Assembly: GCA_902587125.1 (NCBI GenBank)
Contig: CACIJW010000006.1
Coordinates: 26,731-90,730, forward strand
From: an uncultured Bacteroidota bacterium
GTDB taxonomy: Bacteria; Bacteroidota; Bacteroidia; Flavobacteriales; BACL11
DNA: 64,000 nucleotides
Direction: 5' to 3'
Below are positions 41,758-51,020 of this stretch, in pieces. Numbering within the stretch: the stretch's first letter is position 1; every line of letters begins with the position of its first letter. The translations under genes and the position numbers were made by a program. Below the pieces are notes generated by a model that ran no database searches, was not told where the DNA came from, and worked only from the letters and a program-made list of their open reading frames with translations.

Positions 41758-42873
41758 ATGAGTAAAAGAGACTATTATGATGTGTTAGGTGTTTCAAAAT
41801 CTGCTAGCGCAAGTGAAATCAAAAAAGCTTACAGAAAGCTTGCAATAAAATATCATCCTGACAAAAATCCAGGAGATAAGCAAGCTGAAGAAAAGTTTAA
41901 AGAGGCTGCTGAAGCTTATGAAGTTTTAAGTAATGCTGAAAAAAAACAGAGATATGATCAATTTGGACATGCAGGAATGGGAGGAGCTGGAGGCTTTGGT
42001 GGAGGAATGAGCATGGATGATATATTTAGCCAATTTGGAGATATTTTTGGAGGAGGGTCTCCATTTGACTCGTTCTTTGGCGGAAGCTCTAGTAGAGGAA
42101 AAAGAATAATCAAAGGATCTAATCTGAGAATCAGAATAAAATTAGGTCTCAAAGAAATTAATAGTGGCGTTAAGAAAAAAATCAAAGTTGACAGACTAGT
42201 GAATGCTGAAAATGTAACCTTTAAAACATGCCCTGTTTGTAATGGCTCAGGTCAAGTAACAAGGGTCAGCAATACAATACTGGGTCAAATGCAAACCTCA
42301 ACAACTTGCAATAATTGCAATGGTATAGGCAAAGTTATAGACAATAAGCCAGCTGGAGCAGATCATAACGGCCAGGTTAAAAAAAGTGAAACTGTTGAGA
42401 TTAATATTCCTGCAGGAGTTGAAGATGGGATGCAACTAAAAGTTAGTGGTAAAGGTAATGCTGCTCCATTTGACGGAATAAATGGAGATATGCTAGTCCT
42501 GATTTCTGAGGAGGAACATGATAAATTCATCAGAGATGGGCAAAACATTCACTGTGAAGAATTTATCAGTATCAGTGAGGCCGTTTTAGGAACATCAAAA
42601 GAAATTGAAACAATAGGTGGTAAAGTAAGAATTAAGATAGATTCTGGAATTCAAAGTGGAAAAGTCTTAAGACTAAAAGGCAAAGGATTACCTAGCGTAA
42701 ATAATTATGGAAACGGTGACTTACTTGTTCATTTGAATATATGGACTCCAAAAAAATTATCAAAAGATCAAACAAAGTTTTTTGAAAAAAACCTTAAAGA
42801 CAAAAATTTTTCGCCTGCACCAAAAAAGAACGAAAAGAACTTTTTCGAAAAATTGAAGGACGTTTTTAGCTAA
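41758..42873 (+). CDS. dnaJ: Chaperone protein DnaJ
   Basis: J-domain [38 protein letters not shown]; Gly/Phe region; zinc-binding CPVCNGSG and CNNCNGIG. Confidence 0.97.
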   Translation: MSKRDYYDVLGVSKSASASEIKKAYRKLAIKYHPDKNPGDKQAEEKFKEAAEAYEVLSNAEKKQRYDQFGHAGMGGAGGFGGGMSMDDIFSQFGDIFGGGSPFDSFFGGSSSRGKRIIKGSNLRIRIKLGLKEINSGVKKKIKVDRLVNAENVTFKTCPVCNGSGQVTRVSNTILGQMQTSTTCNNCNGIGKVIDNKPAGADHNGQVKKSETVEINIPAGVEDGMQLKVSGKGNAAPFDGINGDMLVLISEEEHDKFIRDGQNIHCEEFISISEAVLGTSKEIETIGGKVRIKIDSGIQSGKVLRLKGKGLPSVNNYGNGDLLVHLNIWTPKKLSKDQTKFFEKNLKDKNFSPAPKKNEKNFFEKLKDVFS

Positions 42874-42919
42874 CAAGCTATGGTTTCATATCAACAGGTC
42901 AAATCTTTCATTTTTCATT

Positions 42920-42946
42920 AAAAAAGCCCAAAAAACAGCTTTTTTT
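42920..42946 (+). terminator. Possible weak terminator hairpin after dnaJ
   Basis: AAAAAAGC-CCAAAAAACA-GCTTTTTTT inverted repeat; only two GC pairs. Confidence 0.35.
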
Positions 42947-43057
42947 AATACCAATTGGTAGATTTTTCATATAATTTCTTTAATAGATAATCATCTGATA
43001 ATGAGACACATAGATCTTATTTACACAAATAAATGTTAAAAAAGGTGTGTTAATATT

Positions 43058-43088
43058 TTGTTCATGTTAATTGAGAAGTTTATCTTTG
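43058..43088 (+). promoter_or_regulatory. Candidate complete Bacteroidota promoter: -33 TTG, 20-nt spacer, -7 TATCTTTG
   Basis: TTG at 43058-43060 and TATCTTTG at 43081-43088, upstream of the 43118 gene. Confidence 0.65.
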
Positions 43089-43117
43089 CGCCGTATTAAC
43101 TATTAAAAATTATAATT

Positions 43118-44155
43118 ATGACAAAAGTTTTACGTAACGTCTTAAGCATTGCTTTAGGACTTTTAACTACTGTATCTTTTGCTCAAGACATCAACGTAGA
43201 GTCTAGAACAAGAATAGATATGAGTGGTGATAATGACAGACAATTAACTAACCAAAGAGTTACAACAGGTGTAACTTTCGGTGGTTCTAATTGGGGAATC
43301 TATATGAGTAATGACTTCAACTATACTTTAGGTGTAGATGGAGACCCTACAGCTACAATTTATGAAGCTTACGGTTCTACTGATTTAATGGGTTTTGCTA
43401 ATTTAACTATCGGACGTCAAGCGCTTAACTATGGTTCTGGTGCACTTATGTCAACAAATGACTGGGGTAATGACAGAACTACATGGGACGGTATGAAGTT
43501 TGACTTTAACTTAGATGCAGTATCTGCATCATTAGGTTATGCTAACGTAAACGGTGACATGACTGGTAATGAAGATTACTCTAGGACATGGGTTAACGTA
43601 GCTGGTAACTTTAGTGGTTTTGATGTAAATGTACTTTACATGGACAAGCAATTAGGTGATGCTGATGATTCAGATGCTGCAATGGGTATCGATCTTTCAG
43701 GTGAAATCGCTGGTGCTAACATCATGGCGTCAATCAACTCAGACTATGAGGGTGACAAAATGAACATGTTCGGTCTTACTTACTCAATAAACGACGATAT
43801 GTCTATAATGGTATCGCAAACGTCTTACGACGAAGACAACGATGGTGACTTCGGTATGGCAGGTACTAATATGGACGGAAGTTGGGATGTAACAGGAAAC
43901 CTAGGTTACTTAGCCTCTGGTATGGACGATTTAACTATCGGTCTAAACTATGATATGGGTAGCGTTTCTTTAGGTGCAGCTTTACACACAATTACAGATA
44001 ACAATGATGATGACTATGAGAGATCAGCAACTGAAATAAACTTAGGTTACAGTTTCAGTGATAATGCTGCTTTAGGCATCACTATGATTTCTGATGATAT
44101 GGGTATGGATGCAGATGATACATATACTTATGTAACATTAACAATTACTCCGTAA
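43118..44155 (+). CDS. Outer-membrane porin, alginate-export-like beta-barrel
   Basis: Signal peptide ending VSFAQ; LTIGRQALNYGSGALMSTNDWGNDRTTWDGMKFDFN resembles the alginate-export porin family; alternating beta-strand pattern and C-terminal barrel strand. Confidence 0.75.
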   Translation: MTKVLRNVLSIALGLLTTVSFAQDINVESRTRIDMSGDNDRQLTNQRVTTGVTFGGSNWGIYMSNDFNYTLGVDGDPTATIYEAYGSTDLMGFANLTIGRQALNYGSGALMSTNDWGNDRTTWDGMKFDFNLDAVSASLGYANVNGDMTGNEDYSRTWVNVAGNFSGFDVNVLYMDKQLGDADDSDAAMGIDLSGEIAGANIMASINSDYEGDKMNMFGLTYSINDDMSIMVSQTSYDEDNDGDFGMAGTNMDGSWDVTGNLGYLASGMDDLTIGLNYDMGSVSLGAALHTITDNNDDDYERSATEINLGYSFSDNAALGITMISDDMGMDADDTYTYVTLTITP

Positions 44156-44180
44156 TTACATCAATAAATATTTAAAAAAA

Positions 44181-44208
44181 GGCTACTTCTAGTAGCCTTT
44201 TTTTTTGT
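44181..44208 (+). terminator. Rho-independent terminator
   Basis: GGCTACT-TCT-AGTAGCC followed by TTTTTTTTT. Confidence 0.92.
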
Positions 44209-44304
44209 GACTAACAACAATATGTTAAAAAAAACAAGAAATAATGCGCTCTTAGACAAGTATAATTACTATCTTGCGCTCGATATTAACCAATATATTT
44301 TAAA

Positions 44305-44703
44305 ATGAAAAAATTTATACTTTCAGCAATTTTTGCATTTGCGACAATATTTGCTTCAGCTCAAATAATGGTCGTTGGTACATTTGATAATGATCAAGAA
44401 GAAACTGTAGATAAATTCACTCAAAACATGGGAGTTGGATACATGATATCTGACAAATTTGTAGTAGGTGGAATTAGTAACGGTGACGATTTCGACATCA
44501 TGGGTAGATACCTAGTTAGCGATGATTTATTCGTCCAACTACAAATGCCTACTGAAAACTCTACTGATAACATGGTTTTAGGTGTAGGTTACGGATTTAA
44601 TGTATGGAATATGCTATACATAGAGCCGAACTACTCTATGAACTTAGGAGACAACAATGATGAAGATGGAGAATTTAAAATTGGATTCTCTTTGAGGTTC
44701 TAA
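44305..44703 (+). CDS. Small outer-membrane beta-barrel protein
   Basis: MKKFILSAIFAFATIFASAQ signal peptide; 132 aa; C-terminal FKIGFSLRF ends in aromatic residue typical of OM barrels. Confidence 0.75.
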   Translation: MKKFILSAIFAFATIFASAQIMVVGTFDNDQEETVDKFTQNMGVGYMISDKFVVGGISNGDDFDIMGRYLVSDDLFVQLQMPTENSTDNMVLGVGYGFNVWNMLYIEPNYSMNLGDNNDEDGEFKIGFSLRF

Positions 44704-44730
44704 TTTACGAAGTTCATATAAACTAAAAAA

Positions 44731-44757
44731 AACCACTAGGAATAGTGGTTTTTTTAT
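44731..44757. terminator. Bidirectional hairpin terminator between convergent genes
   Basis: AACCACTA-GGAA-TAGTGGTT flanked by A-run 5' and T-run 3'; lies between the 44305 gene (+) and alaS (-). Confidence 0.85.
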
Positions 44758-47333
44758 TTATTTAAGAAATCAATAATAACCTTTTCTGAAATTGCGGATA
44801 ATCCTCCTGCAAAAGCAATAGATTTATTACCCCCACCTCCACCTCCATAATTTTTTGTGAGTATTTTAACTAATAAATCAGCCTGATATTTAGTTTGATA
44901 TTTCTTTGGAACGTGTATCATTATTGAATACTTAGCTTTGTCTTTCACAAAAAATAAAATAATTTCATTGTGGAGATCTTTATTATGTAAGCTTGGACCT
45001 AACTGTTTTAAATCTTTGACATTTACAAAATCAAGCTCACTCACAACTATTAAATCATCACTGAGAGAGTCAATTATTGATTCAAACTTATGTCTAATCA
45101 AACTTGATTTCACTTCAACTAACTTTTTATGAGTTGAGCTATAATTATCAATCATTTTATCTACAGCTAGATCAAAATTTTTCTCCTGTGTAAAGTCTAT
45201 AATTTTTTTCGAGCTAAATTCAATTTGATTCAGAAAATTAAAAGCAACTTTACTAGTAATGGCTTCAATTCTTCTGATGCCAGAAGAGACAGAAGTTTCT
45301 TTAACTATTTTTAATAATCCAATCTCAGATGTTGATTTTACATGAGTGCCTCCGCAAAGCTCTACTGAATCATGAAAAGATACTACCCTTACCTTATCTT
45401 TATATTTTTCTTCAAACAACATTATAGCCCCTTTGTCTTTAGCACCTTTTAGGTCCATTTCTTCAATTTTTACTTTATAGTTTTTATAAATTATATCATT
45501 TACAGAATTCTCAATGTCTGATAAATCATCTTTTGAAATACTCTCATTATTACTAAAGTCAAAACGCAAATAATTTTCATTTAAAAAAGAGCCTTTTTGC
45601 TGTACATGAACTCCTATGTTTTTTCTTAAAACATTATGTAAAATATGTGTAGCAGTATGATTTATAGAAATTAAATGTCTTCTTTCTAAATTCACACTTG
45701 CTACAAGTTCGCTTGCAAGATCTTTAGGAAGTTGATCGACATCATGAACTACAATATTATTTTCTTTTTTTACATCTAATATTTTAATTTTATCAGTTTT
45801 ATTCTTTATTACCCCTTTGTCAGCTACTTGCCCTCCTGATTCAGCATAAAAAGGTGTTTGATCTAGAACTATTTGAAATATTTTTTTATTAGCTTTTTCT
45901 ACTTGTCTATATCTAAGAATTCTCACAGTCAATTCAAGTATATCGTAGCCAATAAAACCAGAACTTTTCATGTCAGAAACTACAGTCCAATCACCGATGA
46001 AAGTCTTTCCAGCAGATCTTGATCTATTTTTTTGAATTTCTAGTGCCTTTTTAAAGTTTTTTTCATCGGGAACTAACCCCTTTTCTATTAATATATCCTT
46101 TGTTAAATCATATGGAAATCCATAAGTATCATATAATTCAAAAATTTGATCTCCAGAAACATTTGTTTTATCAATGAAATATTTATTTAATCTTTTTAGC
46201 CCAAGAGATAAGGTTTTGAGAAACATCTTTTCCTCAGATAAGATTAGATTTTTAATCATTGCTAAATTTTCACCAATTTCATTGTAGGTTGTTGAATATA
46301 TATTTGAAATAGTGTCTACTAATTTAAAAATACAAGGTTCTTTTATTTCAAGTTCTGTATAAGCATATCTTGATGCTCTTCTTATAATTCTTCTAATAAC
46401 ATATCCTGATTTATTGTTTGAAGGAACTAATCCATCTGAGATTGAGAATACAGCAGCTCTTGCATGATCAGCTATAACTCTTAGGGCAATATCTATTTTT
46501 TTTTCGCTTCCATACTTCAGTTTGTAATCATCGGTAATTTTCTTAATAATAGATTGAAAAATATCAATATCATAGTTAGACTTTTTTTTCTGCATAATCA
46601 TTGCTAATCTCTCAAGACCCATACCAGTATCTATGTACAAAGTTGATAAATCAGAAAGTTTACCAGCCAGAGATCGATTATACTTTATAAATACAATATT
46701 CCATATTTCTATAACCTCCGGATGATTTTTATTAACTATTTCTCTGCCACTTATTTTATTAATTTCCGAAATATTTCTATTATCATAATGAATTTCAGTA
46801 CTAGGACCACAAGGACCTGTATCCCCCATTTCCCAAAAATTATCATCTTTATCAAAATATAAGATATTATCTTCAGGTAAATAACTTGTCCATAAATTAA
46901 AAGTCTCTTCGTCTTTAGAAATATTATCTTTATTGTTTCCTTTAAACACTGTAACATAAATTCTTGTCTTATCTAAGCCACATATTTTAACAAGAAACTC
47001 CCAAGCATATTCAATAGCTTTTTCTTTGCCATAGTCACCAAAAGACCAATTTCCAAGCATTTCAAAAAAGGTGTGATGATATGTATCATGTCCGACTTGA
47101 TCTAAATCATTGTGTTTACCAGAAACTCTTAAACATTTTTGAGAGTTGACAACTCTTTTAAAGTCAGGCTTCTGATAACCAAGAAAGATATCTTTAAACT
47201 GGTTCATTCCAGCATTTACAAACATCAAACTTGGGTCATCTTTACTTATGACAGATGATGATTTAGCTTGTTTATGAGATTTTTTTTCAAAAAAACTGAT
47301 AAAGCTTTCTCTTATTGAATTTGTTGTTTGCAT
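44754..47333 (-). CDS. alaS: Alanine--tRNA ligase
   Basis: IRESFISFFEKKSHKQAKSSSVISKDDPSLMFVNAGMNQFKDIFLG; MGDTGPCGPSTEIHYD; SINHTATHILHNVLRKNIGVHVQQKGSFL; FHDSVELCGGTHVKSTSEIG. Confidence 0.98.
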   Translation of the reverse strand: MQTTNSIRESFISFFEKKSHKQAKSSSVISKDDPSLMFVNAGMNQFKDIFLGYQKPDFKRVVNSQKCLRVSGKHNDLDQVGHDTYHHTFFEMLGNWSFGDYGKEKAIEYAWEFLVKICGLDKTRIYVTVFKGNNKDNISKDEETFNLWTSYLPEDNILYFDKDDNFWEMGDTGPCGPSTEIHYDNRNISEINKISGREIVNKNHPEVIEIWNIVFIKYNRSLAGKLSDLSTLYIDTGMGLERLAMIMQKKKSNYDIDIFQSIIKKITDDYKLKYGSEKKIDIALRVIADHARAAVFSISDGLVPSNNKSGYVIRRIIRRASRYAYTELEIKEPCIFKLVDTISNIYSTTYNEIGENLAMIKNLILSEEKMFLKTLSLGLKRLNKYFIDKTNVSGDQIFELYDTYGFPYDLTKDILIEKGLVPDEKNFKKALEIQKNRSRSAGKTFIGDWTVVSDMKSSGFIGYDILELTVRILRYRQVEKANKKIFQIVLDQTPFYAESGGQVADKGVIKNKTDKIKILDVKKENNIVVHDVDQLPKDLASELVASVNLERRHLISINHTATHILHNVLRKNIGVHVQQKGSFLNENYLRFDFSNNESISKDDLSDIENSVNDIIYKNYKVKIEEMDLKGAKDKGAIMLFEEKYKDKVRVVSFHDSVELCGGTHVKSTSEIGLLKIVKETSVSSGIRRIEAITSKVAFNFLNQIEFSSKKIIDFTQEKNFDLAVDKMIDNYSSTHKKLVEVKSSLIRHKFESIIDSLSDDLIVVSELDFVNVKDLKQLGPSLHNKDLHNEIILFFVKDKAKYSIMIHVPKKYQTKYQADLLVKILTKNYGGGGGGNKSIAFAGGLSAISEKVIIDFLNK

Positions 47334-47379
47334 TTAAATTTATAAAAGAAATAATATTCGTTATTATTGACCAAATTAG

Positions 47380-47387
47380 TAAATTTG
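47380..47387 (+). promoter_or_regulatory. Candidate -7 element TAAATTTG
   Basis: TAnnTTTG ending 6 nt before ATG 47394. Confidence 0.4.
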
Positions 47388-47393
47388 CTAATT

Positions 47394-48365
47394 ATGACCA
47401 AAGTAAAGTATTATTACGATAAAAAGTCACTTAGCTATAAAGAAATTAATTTGACTTTAAAGCAGAAGATTCAAAATCTTCTTGTTTATATACTTTCTGC
47501 TTTAATAATAACTTCGCTCAGCTTTTTTGTTTTTTATAGCTTCTTTGACAGTCCAAAAGAAAAAAAATTAAAATCAGAAATTAATTTCTTGACATCAAAT
47601 TATCAAAAATTTGAAAGCAAATTGTTAGAGATTGAGACTGTTCTCGATGACATTCAAAAACGAGATGATAATATTTACAGAGAAATCTTTGAAGCTAACC
47701 CTATACCAACAGAAATACGAAAAGCTGGATTTGGTGGCGTTAATAAATATAAATATCTAGAGGGTTTTTCCAATACTGAGCTCTTAAAAGAGCTTGACAA
47801 TAAATTTGATATTTTGAAAAAACAACTTTATGTTCAATCAAAGTCTTTTGATCAGATAATTGAGTTAACTAAAGACAAAAATAAAATGTTGTCATCAATA
47901 CCTGCAATTCAACCTTTATCCAATAAGGACTTAAGTAGAATGGCCAGTGGATTTGGATACAGAATTGATCCTATTTATAAAACAAGAAAATTTCACGCAG
48001 GAATGGATTTTTCAGCTAAAACAGGAACTCCCATTTATGCCACAGGTGATGGTAAAGTTTTTAAAGTTAGTAAAAGTAAGCGTGGCTATGGAAATCATAT
48101 TGTTATTGACCATGGCTTTGGATATAAAACTCTATATGCACATATGTCAAAAACTGCAGTTAAAAGAAACCAAAAGGTTAGCAGAGGTGATGTAATTGGT
48201 TTTGTTGGCAATACTGGAAAGTCCGTTGCTCCACACCTTCATTATGAGGTACACAAAGACGGAAAAAAAATAAATCCAGTTAACTTTTATTATAATGATT
48301 TAAATGCTGAAGAATACGAAAGGATGATTGAAATTTCCTCGCAATCTAACCAATCTTTTGATTAA
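47394..48365 (+). CDS. M23 family metallopeptidase
   Basis: GFGYRIDPIYKTRKFHAGMDFSAKTGTPIYATGDGKV; GYGNHIVIDHGFGYKTLYAHMSK; GNTGKSVAPHLHYEVHKDGKKINPVNFYY. Confidence 0.95.
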   Translation: MTKVKYYYDKKSLSYKEINLTLKQKIQNLLVYILSALIITSLSFFVFYSFFDSPKEKKLKSEINFLTSNYQKFESKLLEIETVLDDIQKRDDNIYREIFEANPIPTEIRKAGFGGVNKYKYLEGFSNTELLKELDNKFDILKKQLYVQSKSFDQIIELTKDKNKMLSSIPAIQPLSNKDLSRMASGFGYRIDPIYKTRKFHAGMDFSAKTGTPIYATGDGKVFKVSKSKRGYGNHIVIDHGFGYKTLYAHMSKTAVKRNQKVSRGDVIGFVGNTGKSVAPHLHYEVHKDGKKINPVNFYYNDLNAEEYERMIEISSQSNQSFD

Positions 48366-48703
48366 TGCCCCCTTATAAAGAAAGAGAAATAAAAAAACTG
48401 TTCTATACCATTGGTGAAGTTTCAAAAATATTAAACGTAAATGTATCGCTTGTAAGATTTTGGGATAATGAATTTGACATAATAAAACCAAAAAAAAATA
48501 AAAAGGGAAATCGACTATTTTCAGAAAACGATTTAAAAAATCTTAAAATTATACATCATTTATTGAAAAATAACGGATTTACTATAAAGGGAGCAAAAAA
48601 GGCACTTAAATCAAAAAAAAATGATTTTCAAAAAAATATTTTTTTAAAAGAAAGATTATTAGAGTTTAAAAAATTTTTAGTTTCATTAAGGGAGTCTTTA
48701 TGA
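48365..48703 (+). CDS. MerR family transcriptional regulator
   Basis: FYTIGEVSKILNVNVSLVRFWDNEFDIIKPKKNKKGNRLFSENDLKNLKIIHHLLKNNGFTIKGAKKAL. Confidence 0.94.
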   Translation: MPPYKEREIKKLFYTIGEVSKILNVNVSLVRFWDNEFDIIKPKKNKKGNRLFSENDLKNLKIIHHLLKNNGFTIKGAKKALKSKKNDFQKNIFLKERLLEFKKFLVSLRESL

Positions 48704-49478
48704 AGCTTAAAATATATATTTCCAGAGCTTATCTTCTCATTGTTCACATACTAAAAATTGACCTTTATATAGATTCAAAAACTTTTGAGATCAAGAAAAA
48801 ATTGTTGAAAGAAATTGCTATTGAAAAAAAAAAAAAATCTTATATTTTTCTAAATCATTAAAACAATCTAGTCAAGTAATTGAAACTGTAGACTTGGGAA
48901 AAGGTTCAACAGTCACACATCTAAAAAAAAGAAAAGTTTGTGACATTGCTAAAAACTCTTCTGTAAACAAAAAAATAGGGAAAATTATACACAACCTGTC
49001 AAAATTTAATAATGCTAAAAATATTTTAGAGATTGGGACTTCTTTAGGTATAAGTACTGTTTACTTAAGCACTGCAAATAGTTATTCAAAAGTAACTACA
49101 TTAGAAGGATGTGAAAACACATCGAATATTGCATTAAATAATTTCACTAAATTCAGTCTTGACAATATCGATTTGATAAAGGGTAATTTTAGTTTTACTT
49201 TGGATGAGGTACTTGAAAAAACAGAAAGTTTCGATCTGGTTTTTTTTGATGGTAATCACAGTAAAATAGATACTTTAAATTATTTTAATAAATGCTTAAA
49301 AAAGATAAATTCCAAAAGTATATTTGTTTTTGATGATATAAACTGGTCAGTTGAGATGAAATCAGCTTGGAATCAAATTATAAAAAATGATGTGGTAACA
49401 TTATCTTTTACATTTTTGAGAGTAGGAGTTCTTTTTTTTAAAAAAGATTTGCAAAATAAGAATTATAATTTTTTATAA
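48700..49478 (+). pseudogene. Class I SAM-dependent methyltransferase with internal frameshift at A14 tract (pseudogene, slippage-expressed gene, or sequencing error)
   Basis: Frame starting ATG 48700 (MKLKIYISRAYLLIVHILKIDL...IAIEKKKK) is open to poly-A 48824-48837; the -1 frame continues ILYFSKSLKQSSQVIETVDLGKGSTVTHLKKRKVCDIAKNSSVNKKIGKIIHNLSKFNNAKNILEIGTSLGISTVYL... The ORF track lists only 48894-49478. Confidence 0.75.
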
Positions 49479-49484
49479 TAACAT

Positions 49485-49492
49485 TAAATTTG
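49485..49492 (+). promoter_or_regulatory. Candidate -7 element TAAATTTG
   Basis: TAnnTTTG ending 4 nt before ATG 49497. Confidence 0.4.
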
Positions 49493-49496
49493 CAAA

Positions 49497-50183
49497 ATGT
49501 CAAGTCTTATCAAAATAGATAACTTATCAAAGCATTACTTCTTGTCAAGAAATACAGTTAAGGCTATAGATAATATTTCACTGAAAATTAACAAAAAAGA
49601 ATATGTTGCTTTAATGGGGACATCTGGCTCTGGAAAATCAACTCTTATGAACATAATTGGATGTCTTGACACACCATCAAAAGGTTCTTATTATTTAAAC
49701 AATAAGAATGTTGGGGAATTAAGTGATAACAAGCTTGCTGAAATAAGAAATTTAGAGGTTGGGTTTGTTTTCCAGACTTTTAATCTTCTTCCAAGAATGA
49801 ATGCGTTAGATAATGTTGCTCTTCCTCTCATATACGCTGGATATACTAAAGATGATAGAATAAAATTAGCGAAACAAGCTTTAAAAGAAGTAGGTTTATC
49901 TGATCGAGTCTATCATAAACCAAATGAGCTTTCTGGAGGTCAGAGACAAAGAGTAGCTATTGCTCGAGCATTAGTTAATAGCCCCTCAATAATTCTTGCA
50001 GATGAACCTACAGGAAACTTAGATAGCAAAAACTCTAGCGATATAATGAAAATTTTTAAAAGAATACATCAAAAAGGAAATACTATTATACTAGTGACCC
50101 ATGAAACAGAGATAGCAAAAAATGCGAATAGAATTATAAAACTAAAAGATGGTCAAATTTTAACAGATGAAATAAACCAATGA
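49497..50183 (+). CDS. ABC transporter ATP-binding protein (LolD/MacB-type)
   Basis: Walker [20 protein letters not shown]-loop [27 protein letters not shown]; signature [32 protein letters not shown]. Confidence 0.95.
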   Translation: MSSLIKIDNLSKHYFLSRNTVKAIDNISLKINKKEYVALMGTSGSGKSTLMNIIGCLDTPSKGSYYLNNKNVGELSDNKLAEIRNLEVGFVFQTFNLLPRMNALDNVALPLIYAGYTKDDRIKLAKQALKEVGLSDRVYHKPNELSGGQRQRVAIARALVNSPSIILADEPTGNLDSKNSSDIMKIFKRIHQKGNTIILVTHETEIAKNANRIIKLKDGQILTDEINQ

Positions 50184-50731
50184 AAATTTACACAAAAAAT
50201 GGAGATAAGGGGAAAACAAGACTTTTTGGAGGTACAGAAAAGTTTAAAGATGATATTCGTTTAGAATGTTATGGGACAATTGACGAGTTAAATGCTCATG
50301 TAGGGCACATCTCAGATCATGAAATTAATTCCAATTTAAAAGAAGATTTAATTAAAATACAAAATCTATTGTTCAATCTTGGGTCATTACTTGCAAACGA
50401 CAACAATGATAATTTAAAATACCTTCCTAAGATAACTAAATCGCATATTGTTTTTTTAGAAAAAAGAATTGATGAAATTGAGGATGAGCTTTCTGAACTA
50501 AAAAACTTCATTTTACCCTCAGGCAATAAAATTTTTTCACTCACACAAATCACTAGAACAGTTTGCAGAAGAGCTGAAAGAAAGCTCGTAAAGCTAAGTA
50601 ATGATCAAAAAAATATCGATTTAAACTATATTAGCTTTATAAACAGATTGTCTGATTACCTTTTTGTGCTTTCTAGAAAGTTTTTAAAAGACTTTAATGT
50701 ACAAGAGAGATATTGGCAAAAAGATTCCTAA
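50180..50731 (+). CDS. Cob(I)yrinic acid a,c-diamide adenosyltransferase (PduO-type)
   Basis: [75 protein letters not shown]-like C-terminus ([19 protein letters not shown]). Confidence 0.94.
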   Translation: MKIYTKNGDKGKTRLFGGTEKFKDDIRLECYGTIDELNAHVGHISDHEINSNLKEDLIKIQNLLFNLGSLLANDNNDNLKYLPKITKSHIVFLEKRIDEIEDELSELKNFILPSGNKIFSLTQITRTVCRRAERKLVKLSNDQKNIDLNYISFINRLSDYLFVLSRKFLKDFNVQERYWQKDS

Positions 50732-50757
50732 AATCAAATATAATAAACTAAAAAAAC

Positions 50758-50765
50758 TACTTTTG
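50758..50765 (+). promoter_or_regulatory. Candidate -7 element TACTTTTG
   Basis: TAnnTTTG ending 14 nt before ATG 50780. Confidence 0.4.
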
Positions 50766-50779
50766 CAAAAAACAAGATT

Positions 50780-51007
50780 ATGTATTGGACATTAGAACTT
50801 GCTTCAAAACTTGAAGATGCTCCTTGGCCAGCAACCAAAGACGAGTTAATTGATTTTGCTATCAGATCTGGAGCTCCTATGGAAGTTGTCGAAAACTTAC
50901 AAGAGCTAATTGAAGAAGAGCCTGGGTTTCAATACGAAACCATCGAAGATATATGGCCTGACTATCCTTCTAAAGAAGATTTCTTTTTTAACGAAGAGGA
51001 ATACTAA
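50780..51007 (+). CDS. DUF2795 domain-containing protein
   Basis: MYWTLELASKLEDAPWPATKDELIDFAIRSGAPMEVVENLQELIEEE...YETIEDIWPDYPSKEDFFFNEEEY. Confidence 0.88.
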   Translation: MYWTLELASKLEDAPWPATKDELIDFAIRSGAPMEVVENLQELIEEEPGFQYETIEDIWPDYPSKEDFFFNEEEY

Positions 51008-51020
51008 ATAATTACTCTAA

